Source of the DNA: Serinus canaria
Lineage: Eukaryota; Chordata; Aves; Passeriformes; Fringillidae
Direction of reading: 5' to 3'
DNA: 64,000 nt
Assembly (NCBI RefSeq): GCF_022539315.1
Contig: NC_066313.1
Span: 36,121,059 to 36,185,058, forward strand
The translations under genes and the position numbers were made by a program. Below the pieces are notes generated by a model. The model had not been told where the DNA came from and searched no databases. It was given only the letters and a program-made list of their open reading frames with translations. Shown piece after piece: positions 45,604 to 58,500 of this stretch; within the stretch, counting starts at the first letter, position 1, and every line of letters begins with the position of its first letter.

Positions 45604-47231
45604 GCTTTGTTGGCCATTGCAGAATGCCTTCATCAGGAAGAAAGTTGTTCACAAGGAGAACTAAAATGATATGGACTGTGAGTTTAAATGAGCACACTCA
45701 GTTCACTCAGCCCCACCAATCTACATCATTTAAAAATCCCAGTTCAGGTTTAGCTGGTGTCTTCAGACAAAATCATAACAAATTTTGGCAGCACTGGTAA
45801 TTTGAGGCAGAATAAAAAAAGGGTAAAGTCCAAAGGTGCAGAGAGGTTGTTTTTGAGCATGTACAATGCCTAACCTGGGATGGGAGGGTGTGCAACATTT
45901 TGTTTTAAGGTAATGGGAGGCTGGACAAGACTAACAAAGTCTTGACTGAAGCATTGGATGATAAGAATCCAATAAGAAAAAGATGCTTTAAAAGTTTATA
46001 AAAAACTATCAAGAAACTGTTTTGTCCGGCCTGTGCTCAGCATATTTCCAAAATGTTAGATGCTTTTGGGGAAGGAAGGTGAAGGTTCTTTCTTGTCTTC
46101 CTGCTTTTCCTTTAAGGAAAGTTCTTTTTCTTTCTAATCTTCGTGACAAAGATGTCCTATATTTGTTTTTTATTCAGTTTTCCTCTTTATCATGTTCTTC
46201 TCTCAGCAAAATATGACATTTTGAAGTTTTCCAGGCTGGAGAAGTAGAAGTACTTTTTGCCAGTCATTCTTTATCTAAAGAAACTTCTCAGCTTTTTGAC
46301 CAATAACAAAACTATTGTGCACTATCCAGGACAAACCATATTCCCCAACAGAGGTAAGCCAAGCTGTAAGATTAAATTGGTATCTTGTTTTTGTTGAGGA
46401 TGCCACCTGTATGCTTTCTGTGGCTTCCTGATGGATGCACAGAAACACAGGCAAGGAGGCAGAAAACAGCTTTAAAGTTCATATGGTGTTAATATGAATG
46501 GGAGTGGTTTACCAGAACAGTGCTTTCATTGTGAGGGATTTTTCACTCTAAGGCACAGGATGACTTCCAAGAAAGATTTTCTTTCCTATCTTGTATACAT
46601 TTGTGATGTATTGTGTGAGATATAGGGAAAATTTGAGAATGGAAACTTTTCCATAAAAGATAATAGGAATTTTGACTGGGGTTTAGATTCTGGCCAGAGG
46701 ATTTATAGGTTGGTATTTATCTAGGAGTCAGAAAATCTGGATTCAGGTCCTCAGTGGACTATTGATTTCTGGGTAGATGTTAGTATGTAACTTAAAACCT
46801 AATTTTTAAGGCAGTTAGTTCTCAATAGGTTTAAAAAGCCCTGCCACTTCCTTCAGGTCCCAAAAAGAGAATTTACAATCTTGGAAAATTTAGCCATTAA
46901 TCTCTGCCCTCTACTGCTGCATCTTTCTCAACTCTTCTAATTCCCACACTCTAAGTGGCCCATCTTTTCAAATTATGGTTTGGGGAATTTTTGGCATTGA
47001 ATGCAAGAACAGTATTAAACATTTTTCCAGAACCTGACTTTATCAGGCCCAGGCTTTGTGCTATTAGGCCTAAAAGCAACACAAATAGAAAATAATGACA
47101 CAGTTTGTATTGAATTTTATTGAGGCCAGTGAACACAGCAGCTGTCACATACTTAGAGTGAGTGTAGAAGTCAGTGAGTGTAACTACTGAAAATGAAGAT
47201 GCAATACCCAAAAGAGAGTCTGTCACCGACA

Positions 47232-47610
47232 TGTTTTATGAAAAATCCTTTCCTTAGGATTTTTCCCCTCCTGAGATGCTGAGAGGCCTCAGGAACAAAC
47301 TGTAAACAATTCTTATCTGCTGCTGTGGAATGCAACAGACAGGGGGAATCTGTGATTGGCCTCATCAGGCTGTTTCCAATTACGGGCCAATCACAGTTCA
47401 CCTGGCCGGACTGTCTCGGTGAGAGACAAGACTTTGTTTTGATTCCTATTCTATTCTTAGCTTAGCCTTCTAGTGAAATCCTTTCCTCTAGTCTTTTAGT
47501 ATAGTTTTAATATATTATCTATCATATAATAATAAATCAAGCCTTCTGAAGCATGGAGTCAACTTTCTCGTCTCTTCCCTCATCCTGTGACCCTTGTGGA
47601 AAATACCACA
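47232..47610 (+). mobile_element. Solo ERV LTR, plus strand
   Basis: It starts TGTTTTATGAAAAATCCTTT at 47232 and runs through CTGAGAGGCCTCAGGAACAA, CTGCTGTGGAATGCAACAGA, GGGCCAATCACAG, TTTAGTATAGTTTTAATATA, an AATAAATC polyadenylation signal (47530-47537) and GAAGCATGGAGTC, ending GGAAAATACCACA near 47610. TG and CA ends, CCAAT motifs and the poly(A) signal fit a retroviral LTR. I recall the family from songbirds. No internal viral sequence adjoins it. Confidence 0.8.
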
Positions 47611-47699
47611 AGAGTCCTGCAGCAAAATCAGAGGTGAGGACAAAGAGAGTCCAAGGAACCTTCCCAGACCCTAATCAAACAGACATGCACATATCTGTG

Positions 47700-48545
47700 T
47701 CTGTGTGGGCGAGCTGGGTTTGCATGGCAAGCTTTTGGTAGCAGAGGATCTACAGAGGTGGTTTCTGTGAGAATCTGCCAGAAGCTTCCCCCATGTCCGA
47801 CAGAGCCAACGCCAGCTGGCTCCAAGAGTGACCTGCCACTGAGCAAGATGAGCAATGGTGGGGATAAAATGCCAAAGGAAAATCAATAAAAGCTGAACAG
47901 CAGCCAGAGGAGAGGAGTGAGGATATGGGCCAGGAACAGCCCCACAGACACCAAGGGCAGGGCAGAAGGAGGGGCAGGAGGTGCTCCAGGCACCAGAGCT
48001 GAGATCCCTCTGTAGTCCATGGGGAGGCAGCTGTGCCCCTGCAGTCCGTGGAGGTCCATGGGGGAGCAGAGATCCACGTGCAGCCCCTGGAGGATCCCAT
48101 GCCTGAGCAGGGAGATGCCTGAAGGAGGCGGTGACTCCATGGGACGTTCATACTGAAGCAGGGACCCACATTGGAGCAGTTCATGAAGAACTGTGTCCCA
48201 TGGGAAAGACTCAAGTTGGAGAAGTTTGTGGAGGACTTCCTCCCATAAGAGGGACCCCACACTGGAGCCGGGGAAGGGTTGAGGTATCGTGTCCCTGAAG
48301 AGAGAGGAATGGTGACATGATGATGAAGAGTGTGATGAACTGGCTGCAGCCCCCATTCCCCATCTCCCTGTTCCACTCTGGGGAAGGAGGTAAAGAAATC
48401 AGGAGTGAGGTTGAAGTGAAGTCTCCCTGGGATGAAGGGAGAGATAGAGAGAAGGCTTTTAAAGTTCTTTTTTCTCATTATCCTTCTCTTTTACTAACTA
48501 AATTAAACTAATTTTCCCATGTCCAGTCTATTTTGGATGCGATGC
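47700..48545 (+). mobile_element. ERV LTR, plus strand, 3'-truncated
   Basis: It shares long blocks with the reverse complement of 50321-51227: GGCAAGCTTTTGGTAGCAGA, GCCAGAAGCTTCCCCCATG, CCAAGGGCAGGGCAGAAGGA, GGGGCAGGAGGTGCTCCAGG, then CATTGGAGCAGTTCATGAAG. The final part present in the other copy (GTCCTTATCTCAGCCCATGA to CCACCACA) is missing. The open frames of 242 and 157 codons on its minus strand are not genes. Confidence 0.75.
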
Positions 48546-50320
48546 TGAGGAATCATCTTCCTGGACATATCGTTAACAGTATTCTATGAATGGACAGCAT
48601 TTTAGAAGATGGGATCCAGTCAAAGGACAGGGACTGTAACCAGTAGAACCCAGCCAAGGACTTAACCAGCTACTAAGACTGACACTGCTTTGGGAGTGGT
48701 GATGCTTTGTTCCACAACTTATACCTATGTTTTGATCATGGGAGGCTCAAGGTGGGGTGGACTATGATCAGATAGTTCAGCTGATACTGAAACTGTCCTT
48801 CCTACTCCATGTACACCCCTCTGCACTCTATTGTCAGCCCTGTCAGCCACTCAGCTCTTCACACACCCACAAGGCTGGTGTAAGGTGCCCTTTCCTTTGA
48901 CTACATCCTTTAAATGCTATTGCTGTATAAATGCCACCAGTTCCGGCGCTACCCACAATACTCCCCACTGCAGAGCCTCATGCTGCTTTTTTACTCTGTG
49001 GCTCTTTTCCTTTTTTCTGCTCTCCTTCTGGCTCTGGACCAATTCCTTCTTTAAAATTCCTTTTGAAAGGTTCAGCTTGAGAACACTTCATTTAAGTGCT
49101 GACAGTAAGTTCATACTTTCAGAAGTACTGCTGCAGAGCACAGGAACTCACCAACTTCCCTTGATGAAATGCCTCATAGGTTTTTTTTTTAATGACTCAA
49201 AAAAAAAAAAAAACTGTCTTGGCTCCTTTCCTCTCTCCTCAATGATGATTCAGCCACACAAACATGTAGCAAGATGTGTGAAAAGCCATTCTGTAAACAA
49301 AATTATTTAAGCAAAATGAATCCTATCGCATTGGTTTTGTACAAGTCCTGAGTCAATCCTATGGGACAGGTTGAATTTAACCCTGGCTTAAGTGTGCAGA
49401 AATGAAGACAACTCTTGTTTGCTCTCTGAGATGTTGTCACAAATTCTTCTTCCAGTGCATGAACTTCCATTCTTCCAGAATGCTACCCCTGAATTGGCAA
49501 CGTGGTCTGGCAAACAGCATGTATCACCAACAGAAAATCTTTCAGAGAAGGATGGACAGGAGCTGCAGGGAGGCAAGCATCTGTTCAAACTATTCAAGGA
49601 TTAAATTGATTGCCTCTAAATTAATTGGGCCAGAGAAGGAGATAACAGGTTGGCAACTGAACACTGCTCAGAGGGATGTAAATTTCATAAAAAGGTTGGA
49701 GTACAGTGCAAGATAATTTATAACAGCGAGGCGCCCTATTCCACTGGGCTACAGAATTGAAAAAGCTGAAAAAAGTCTGCAAACCTAATGTAGGGAATTC
49801 TTGATAGCTCAGAAATGTTGATAATGAAATAAAGGATCCAGCACCTCTTTCTGGTAAAGAAAACACATGGATTCTTATGACCTTCCCTGTAAAAAAATCC
49901 TTATTTGCAAATATTGCCAGCATGGGTCTAAATCAGAGCTGTATGAGGAAGGGTGGGAAGGATTTTGGATGTATTTTTTGACATCTCTTTTCAGGGGATG
50001 ATTGATTCATGTCTGGTGTTGTACCCAGTATGACTCAGCTGTAATGAGCAAAAAAAATTCTATGATAATTTCCTCTAGGTTTTTCCTTCTCTTATCCCTT
50101 TAAGAAGCAGCACAAAGTAACCCAATACAAAATCAAAGCAAAGGTACCACCTCCCTGTTGCAGAGTGTATTTAGGCTTGTAATTGTGGTTCCACTCCAAC
50201 AGGAAGATCTCTCCTGTTTCACAGTTCAATGTATAAAATTTAAAACTAGTCCCAGCATCTGGCTGTCAGACTGCAATGTCATCTCCTCTGGGAGAAGGAG
50301 TTTCTCCTGGTGAAGAGGAG
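48546..50320. other. Non-coding DNA between two inverted LTRs
   Basis: No retroviral gag, pol or env sequence is recognisable, so the two flanking LTRs are not the ends of one provirus. A short tRNA-like segment on the minus strand near 49751-49720 is discussed in the findings. Open frames of 159 (48831-49310) and 104 codons (49402-49716) match no known family. Confidence 0.5.
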
Positions 50321-51227
50321 TGTGGTGGATTGACTCTGACTGTGCACCAGGTACCCCCCAAAGCCACTCTGCCACTACCCTCCTTAGCTGGACAGGGCAG
50401 AGAAAATACAGTGAAAGGTTCATGGGCTGAGATAAGGACAGGCAAAAATAAATCTTGAAAACACCTTTCCCTCATCTCTTCCTCCTTCCCATGCTTAACT
50501 TTAATCCCTATACTCTGCCTTCTCCCTGACAGCTTGTTTCTGCCACTGCCTCCTCCTCATGTGGAGAATCCTTCCCCTGCTCCCGTGTGGGTCCCTCCCA
50601 TTGGCAACAGTCCTCCACAAACTTCCAGAACATGAGTCCTGCTCACTGGCTGCAGTTCTTCACAAACTGCTCCACAATGGGTTCCTTCAAGAGCAGGCTG
50701 TTTGTGGGATCACAAGTCCTGCCAGCAAACCTGCTCCAGTGTGAGCTCCTCTCTCCCAAGTCCCATCCCACAGGTCCTGCCAGGAACCTGCTCCAGTGTG
50801 GGCTTTCCATGGAGTCAGAGCCTCCTTTGGGCATCCCCTGCTCTGGAATGGGATCCTCCAGGGGCTGCAGGGGGATCTCAGCTGCGGTGCCTGGAGCACC
50901 TCCTGCCCCTCCTTCTGCCCTGCCCTTGGTGTCTGCAGGGCTGCTCCTCTCACATGTTCTCACTCCTCTCCTTTGGCTGTTTCTGACTCTTTCTGTCTCT
51001 GGCCACAATCACTACTGCACAATGTATTTTCCCCTCTTCTTGAATACAATATCCCAGAGGCACTGCCACTGTTTCCCTTGGGCTTGTCCTTGGCCACCAG
51101 TGCACCTCTCTCGGAGCCTGCTGACATTGGCTCAGTTGCATATGGGGGAAGCTTCCAGCAGCTTCTCAGAGAAGTCACCCCTGGTAGATCCCCTGCTACC
51201 AAAAGCTTGCCAAGCAAACCCACTACA
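50321..51227 (-). mobile_element. Solo ERV LTR, minus strand, full length
   Basis: Read on the minus strand, it starts TGTAGTGGGTTTGCTTGGCA at 51227 and ends AGAGTCAATCCACCACA at 50321, about 907 bp, with TG and CA ends. Inside are GGTAGCAGGGGATC, CAGAAGGAGGGGCAGGAGGT, GGAGCAGG repeats and the final CCTGTCCAGCTAAGGAGGGT and GGTACCTGGTGCAC blocks. It is the inverted counterpart of 47700-48545. The plus-strand open frame of 255 codons across it is a shadow. Confidence 0.8.
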
Positions 51228-54200
51228 AGGGACTAATGCGAGAAATCAGATTTGGAATAATTCGAAGTTTCAGGACAGGAATGGACACAGTGGCTGTTTC
51301 TGGAGGTTGTTGCTCTCTCAAAAGGTAGGTAAGAGTACCAGAATATTGGCATGAGTCAATGGCCTCTACACTGGATGGATAGAGAAGCTTGCGCTGCTGA
51401 CTGTTCATTAACAGTAAAGGAGGGCCCTTTCATCAGTGATTGCAGATTTTTTGCTAGAGGGAGAAGCAATTAAAGTTCTTTAAAACTGCCTATTCCTGAA
51501 GTATTTCTCATTATAAAGGACTGCAGAGGGAATTAAAAATCTCTTATTTTTTCACCATGCCAGAACAAAATGAAACAGTTCCTTAATGTGTTAATGTGAT
51601 ACTTGCAAATAAATGTGAGATAAGTTTTGGGACAAAACCAATGTTGTTTGAAAATCTGTGACACTTTAATGAGCAGATTAATAAAAAACCAGTAATTTGG
51701 TTTAAATACCAGAGATAGGCAAACATGATTTTCATTCCTATTTCTTTTTCCTTCTTCCACCCTCCAGGGTATCGTTTATCCATTATAAAATGGGGGTTTG
51801 CCAGGACCAGGTGTTATTAAGTAAAATTCCCTCATGTCTGGTTATGTTTTACTCACTAAGATATTACATAAAAGGTTGGTAGTGCAAATACTGCCCTCAC
51901 CTTCCTGAAAGGGAGGAGTGGTGCACTATCCATAATTAAAATGTTGGTAGTTGCTTCGGCCTAGAGACATTACAGGATACATTCAGTCTCCCTGGAATAC
52001 ACTGATACATTCAAGAAACCTGATGTTCAGGGTGTAAGTTGGATTGCAAGCACATTTTTTTCTCTGCATTGTTTGTTACTCAGCTCTGTAAATTCTCCCC
52101 AGAGCCAGAGATGCTCAGTGGTTAGGAAACACTGCAGATCAGTCTCTGAAACTCTGACAGAGGTTTCAAAGCTTCTTTTCTACCAGGGTAGGGAGCTATT
52201 CAACATAAGAGAGCATGGGCTAAACTACTTTCATTTTAGGATAGTATAGACTGATTTTGCTTTAAATCTTCTCTGTTCTGTTGGTAAGAACACTGCTTCC
52301 CACCTGTGCTTGGGCACAGCCTGGCTTTCAGAATGATCCAAGTTCATCAGTTCCTGTTGAATTAAGCAATGGCTTCTGGGGCACGACTCTGGCATCAGCC
52401 ACATTTGAAATTCCGTCTTAGGAGGAAACTGCAAATAGCAGCAGCATGCCTTCAGCTGGCTATTCAAAAATCAGTGACCATTAACAGTGCTGAGTGCATG
52501 AGAAGGTGTTTTTAAAAGGTTTGCTAATCACTCCTGTTCCTGAAACTTGGATCACTGCGGGTCCCCTCACTGATGCCACTTTGCCAGCAGCCAGTAGCTG
52601 CTGACAGACATGAGCTGCTGAAGACAAGCTGAAAATGACGCTTGCTTTTTCACAGTGCAGTACTCCTTACCCAGAGATTTTCATTTCAGTCATCAACAGT
52701 CTTCACTGCCTGTCTGTTTTCTTTGTTTGAAGTCAGGTAATAGATGATTGATGTAACTTCAGATGCAAGTTGCAGTGGCCACCCAACACGGTTTGACAGA
52801 GACTCTGGACACAGTTTGATGATTGCCTCAAGTTATGCCTAAGGGTTTTGTCCGCCCTCTGAAAAGCAAAGTGATAGGGATAGCTAAACTAGAAAAGCTG
52901 CAAGTCAGCAGGCACACAGGGCCATGAAAACACAGAGCAAAGCAGAGTTAGCCTGTGCTGTGCTGGAGTTAGCAACCCCTTCTCATCCACACATCAGTTT
53001 ATCATCCTCGTAAGTCAGAGTTTTAGTAACGCAGGCTTGCCAGCAATACCAGCTTCATGGTCAGCATGGGCCAGCTGGGGGAGTCTGCTTGCAGCATCTG
53101 GCTTGCTGACATTCTTTGGAAGTGGCCAAGGAGCTTCTGAACCTACTCTTGTCAGAGGTCCATCTGCCTCCAGCAGATCTACCTCCAGATTTACAAGAAA
53201 GAACAAAGAAAAGAAGCCAACAACTTGATCACACTAAAGAATTACAGAAAAGCAGAAATGGAGGAAAAGAAACTCCCCCTTCCTCAACATTTGCCAGTGT
53301 GCACTGTGTCTCTCCTAAATGTTACCCAAAGTCTCCTATGAAGTGCCAGTGGTCCTCTTAACTCAAGTCAGTTAAACAGAGCTTTACACTTAATGGAAAA
53401 GCCATTTTGACTGAACAAGTCCATTTCCATTAAAAAAATCTATTACAGAAATTGATTGCAATGGTCATACTGGGGCATATGAGAAGAAAAGAGACAGAGA
53501 ATGTAAGCCATTCATCATTTTTTTACAGATGCCTGCTTCCCAAAGGCTTAATTGTGGTTTGATTATATGCAGTAGTAGCTCATTTACACTAGCCCTGGCA
53601 GAAGGCAGTGGTGACTAACAATGCTTTAACAAAATGTCACACACAGCCTTTCCTTCAAATCGTGCCAGGGCCTGCTGAAGTCTGGGTGATGAAGTTCACC
53701 TCACCTACATCTAGATTTCCAGCCAGGTGTCTTTGAGATCATGGTTCCTCGAGCCTATTTTGGTCATCTGCTCTAGTTGGAGATGCGCGGCTCCAACAGG
53801 CAGGACGCACTCCTGTCTGTGGCACACAGAGGCACTGCCCTGTGACCAGCCAGGTGTGGTCAAATGTGTTTCACTCTTAGTCTGGGCATTGGCTCAGTGG
53901 GTTCTGGCTGAGAGGTCAGCAATGAATTCTGGTGAGGTTGAACAGTTTTGGAGACTTCAGTCCTGAAGGTACACATTGCATCACAGTATGTCATCCTTGA
54001 AATAAGCAGTGTCCTGCAGGCAAGCCACAAGCCATTCTGCTGGAAGACATTTCCTCCTTGTTATGCTCCCTGCAATAGTATAAAATACACTGCTAGTTTC
54101 TGCATGTTATATTTTTCCTGAACCTTCACTTTTCTTTTGGTTTTTTCTCATTTCACTTCACCTCATCATCATCTTTCTCTGTTTTCCTCTACATTTTTCA

Positions 54201-55139
54201 GTCTTATCTTCCTTGCCATCCTGTATTCTGTTTTTCCTTTTTACTGCTTTTAAATAATGTCATTATTTATTGTGTTTTATCAACAAATCCTCTCTTCAAT
54301 ACAATTCTTACACTTATACTTTCCAAAAACTTTGGAAGAGAAAATAAATTCCATTCTGCTGCTTCTGCAAAACATCTGTTTAATGTGTTAACTCACATTG
54401 TATTTCTATATAATGTAATACATGAATGTAAGAACAAAAGGAAAAATTTACATTCAGACTATTTTCACGTAAATGTAAAATCTTTCTGAAGACTACACAC
54501 ATTTATGGGATAATAAATTATTGTCCTGTATCACTTCTATCGCTTAACTTTTATTTCCTTAGTCGTGTTTGCACTTTCCTCAAGTATTTTTGTGATACAG
54601 CTCAGCTCAGTCACTCAAAGCTCTTAGAAATCACGCCCACCTTGTTTAGTCTCTATCCTGCATAAGGAACAGGAATTCAACTGAAGAGCAGCCTCAGAAA
54701 TTGCTTTTCAATCTTCAGAACCATGCATATCAGCCCTAAATACAACCAATACAAGTCCATCTGGCATGTTAATTGTTGCTTACCTCTTATCTGTGCTTGC
54801 AAACCAGCTGCAAGACCGTAAAATTTGGAAATATGTTTCATCTCCAGTGGGTTAAAAGCAATGCTTAGGTTTCTGTATTCAGGGTCGAATGCAGGACAAG
54901 ATTGCTTCTGGCTAATTAAAGCTGGGGACTGGGACATTAGGATGCTGGGGAGCTCTCCACATCCCACACTGCAGAAGACCCCTAAGCAAATTTCAGGAAG
55001 GTGTGTGAACAAGTCAGCAGAACTCTTGTGCTTCTGGAAGAAATGCATACACTGGGTTTTTCCATGAAGAAACAGGAGCTCACTCAGTGCCAGCTCAGCT
55101 CTCTCTAACCAGCCCTTTAGCTCTATACTTTGCACTGAT
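51228..55139. other. Non-coding DNA, no gene recognised
   Basis: AT-rich with short open frames. The longest, 152 codons on the minus strand at 55135-54677, reads like an ordinary protein in places but matches no family I know and stops at the edge of a CR1. It is left unassigned. Confidence 0.45.
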
Positions 55140-55545
55140 GTGAAGACAGGCTGAGAGAGCTGGAGCTGTTCAGCCTGGAGATGAGAAAGCTCTGGGGAAG
55201 CATTCTAGGAGCCTTCCAGCCAGTACCTAAAGGGTCCTACAACAAAGCCGGAGAGGGACTTTTTACGAGGGTGTGTAGTGATGGTACAAGGGTGAATGGC
55301 TTTAACTGAAAGAGGGCAGGGTTAGGTTAGTTTAGATGTGAGGAAGAAATTCTTTACCAGGAGGGCAGTGAGGCATAGGAACAGGTTACCCAGAGAAGCT
55401 GTGAATGCTCCATCTCTGCAATTGTTCGAGGCCAAGATGGACAGGGTTTGGAGCAACCTGTGGAAGGTGTCCCTGTCCATGGCAGGGGGTTGTAACTAGA
55501 TGATCTTTAAGGTCCCTTCCAACCCCAACAATTCTATGCTTTTAT
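55140..55545 (+). mobile_element. CR1 LINE 3' end, plus strand
   Basis: A clean CR1 tail: GGAGCTGTTCAGCCTGGAGA, GGAGCCTTCCAGCCAGTACC, GGTTAGTTTAGATGTGAGGA, AGAAATTCTTTACCAGGAGG, GGAACAGGTTACCCAGAGAA, GAGCAACCTGTGGAAGGTGT and the end AGATGATCTTTAAGGTCCCT / CCAACCCCAACAATTCTATG. Better kept than the other copies, so probably younger. Confidence 0.95.
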
Positions 55546-58500
55546 ATATAGCAGAAGTAGCATTGTGGCACAGCAGTGATTTCATACATCCCTTATTCAG
55601 TCTGGCAGCCCCCTGGCTTCTTCTGAAAACTTTCCAGAGCAATAAATTAAAGGGGTTTTGCTTGCCATCCCTGCTGCTGTACTTTGGAAGGAGTATCTGG
55701 AACTTCCAGCAGCAGATGGCCCTTCCACATCTTCAGAGTTACTTGGTGGACCTTTGATCTTTCTGCAGTTGCTTCAATAAGCCAGCTGAGTCTGAATCAG
55801 AAAAAAAAAAATCTAAGGCTCATGAAGAAGTGTGATCCCTCCTAATAACCCAATCTTATGACATTTACAATCCTCCTGTTGTTTTTATATTCAAGAACAA
55901 GGTAGAAATCTTCTGCAACTTCATAATTGCTTGCAAGGCTTTTCTAGGAGCATCAGAGCCATTTTCCAAGTGCTGCAAAGGATCTGAACTAGAAGTGTGC
56001 TGGAGCTACTCTTCTCTCCCATGCCTGCAATGTGTGCTCTTAAGTGCTGGTGTGACTGGTGGGGTTCCACAAAGCCATTGCTGAGTTTTCTCAAAGACTG
56101 CTGCATCCCACTGGACTAGTCCTCTATTCCAGAGAGGAAACATTGAGCTGTTTTTGAAGATAGTCATCTTCAAGTCAATGAAAACAGCCTAAAACATGTA
56201 TGCAGCACCTGTTTACCTGCCTTGCTTGCCAAATAAACAAGTGGTGGAAGACTTCTGGAGGGTATGCAGGAATAGTTTAGTACAAGGACACAGCAATAAC
56301 AGGGAATGGAAACTGTTGACTTGCTCTTCTGATTTGACTGCCCTTCCACATTGTTATCTCGGTACAAAGGTCTTGGAATCACAAATTTAAATGCACTTAA
56401 TTATCCATTTTTATGGAGAGTAATTAAATGTTCCTTTCCAACTCATCATGAAGGCCTTCAGTCCAAGGCAGGTACATCTGTATCACTCAAAGCATTTGGC
56501 TATTGCATAAAAAGCTTTGCAATGTGAGCTGCATATACTTCCCAGCTTTCCCTGTCTCCCATCAACATTGGTTAAAAGGGAAAATTTAGGGAGGATAGTG
56601 CTCCCCTCAGAGCTGCTGAAGCACACAAATTCATCCAGTTAGTTGAGCAAAGGTAGAGCATTTACATAAACTGTTCTCTGTCAGGACTGTGGGTCTAGAA
56701 ATTCCCACAGATGTTCCTCACTTTAGTACAATGCAAAGCAAAATTCCTTTTGTCTAACTTTGTGCATATTCCCACAGCTGTCCACCCTGAAGGGAGATAA
56801 GTGGTCACCTCCACAGATGGTCTTACCCATGTGTTTCATTATTCGCTTTGACAACATTGACAACAAAGGGAGACCACTGACTTACTTTTCTGTGTCTTCC
56901 ATTGTATAAGGTGAAAATAGCCCATGAGTGGCTTCCATTGCCTTTGCCACATCCACCACAGGGCCAGCCTTCGTTGAACACAGCTCAAATGTCTTTTCCT
57001 TGTGATCAAACCAGTCTTCTGCACCTCCTTGTTCCATGGAACACCCCTTTCATGTCCTGAACTGTGGATAAATCTGACAATATACGTGCTGTGTCAGCTG
57101 GTAAGTTTCCTACACTACATGGGCAATATCACCTAAGAGCAGGAATGGTGTTTACCCTTAAAAAGGGTGGGCACTTGCAATCTACTTTTACTAATGATGG
57201 ACTAAAGGAAAGCACATATCTGAGATCCTGCTCAAGTGTTAATTTCTGATCTGCATCTTCTTCCATTTATTACAAATTGAACGTTAGATTTCACAAGGGA
57301 AAAATCAGGATGCGTTGATCAGAGAACTGTTAACACCAGAGACTTATTAATAGTAACTACAGTACAAAAGCAGCTGTTTCCAGCTTTTATACAGCATTAC
57401 ATTTGCTTGATGCAGATAAAGAGAAATTACTCATGAGGCAATGGAAAGAAAGGTGTAGGAGGGTGAATCATGTCGGAAGAATAGGAAAAAATGAAAGTGG
57501 GGGCAAAATTTTCTAAGCATGCTGTGTCATCCCCAGTAAAAAGTAATTTGCTATATCAGTGGAATGCTATTAACTCCTGCTTGGTTGGGCATAATGCATG
57601 GTGGAGGAGGGAATATTTCAGTCAAATTGAATGACAGTAATTTTGGGGGAAAGAGAATGACTCTCATTACTTTTTTTTTCTAGAAGGAAATTCATTGGCA
57701 TCTTCACATCTAATTCTGATTTGCAGGCAATTAGTGCACAGTTGCACAACTGGAGCCAAACTGTTGCTATTAGCAGGGCACAGCACAATTTTCTAAGGCT
57801 GAAAATAAGTGAACACAAAAAGACTGCAGGTTTTTTTGAGAACAGGATGACAAATATTTAGTGAAAACATGGTTTATCTGTTAAAATTGCAGTTAATTTT
57901 AGATGGGTTTCTTCTTTTGTTCCAATGTCCACCATCATAATTATCGAGATTACTCTTTGAAGCAGGACTAAGGAATGCACTGGAGCAATCTCTACTTCAG
58001 GGATTACAGGCTAGGTCAGATTAGAACTAACTAATCACTATGATCTGCATATGACACAGGATTGACTGTCACATTGGATTTTTATGCAAGTTTATAACAA
58101 GAAATACTGCATGTGTCACTCTGACTGCTTTTTTTCAGGATGACATCTTCCATTTCCTCTGCCTAGAGAGACCTTTTATTCCATAAGCAGAGATTGGAAA
58201 ACAAAGATACTGATGTCAAAGTCAGACAAAAAAATACATTTAATGTTGTGCCATAGAAGCCAAAATTAAGGGCTTAACTGAGACAAAAAAAGTGATGTGA
58301 CTTACAGGGAGACTCTAGTTTTTAACTGCAGTTTGTTTCCCCTTTGTGCCGCCAATATCTCTGCCACTTCCTGGTGTGCAAAGAGCTGTTCCCAGCAGAG
58401 AGGGCCATGATCTGGGCTCTCAGGGCTCCTTCATATTAACTCCTCCACCATCCTTACTGAAACCTTTTCTAGCAGCCAGTCTGAGTCCATATACAAAATG

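Larger units (their letters stand above)
31446..47231. other. Long non-coding block, simple repeats only
   Basis: About 15.8 kb of AT-rich DNA. I checked open frames of 60-111 codons on both strands and found no recognisable domain, no chain of phase-matched exons and no RNA gene. Simple repeats at 32379, 34693, 42494, 44567 and 45567 are listed separately. A near-palindromic pair around two AAGCTT sites (AAGCTTCAAGAG and CTCTTGAAAAGCTT) lies at 32798-32827. Distant exons of unseen genes or regulatory elements cannot be excluded. Confidence 0.5.

Noticed and set aside
47750..48478. 242-codon minus-strand open frame as a protein gene
   Set aside because: It lies fully in an LTR on the opposite strand; the inverted LTR at 50.3-51.2 kb gives a similar shadow.
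50587..51354. 255-codon plus-strand open frame as a protein gene
   Set aside because: It is antisense to a solo LTR and shares its text with the LTR at 47.7 kb.
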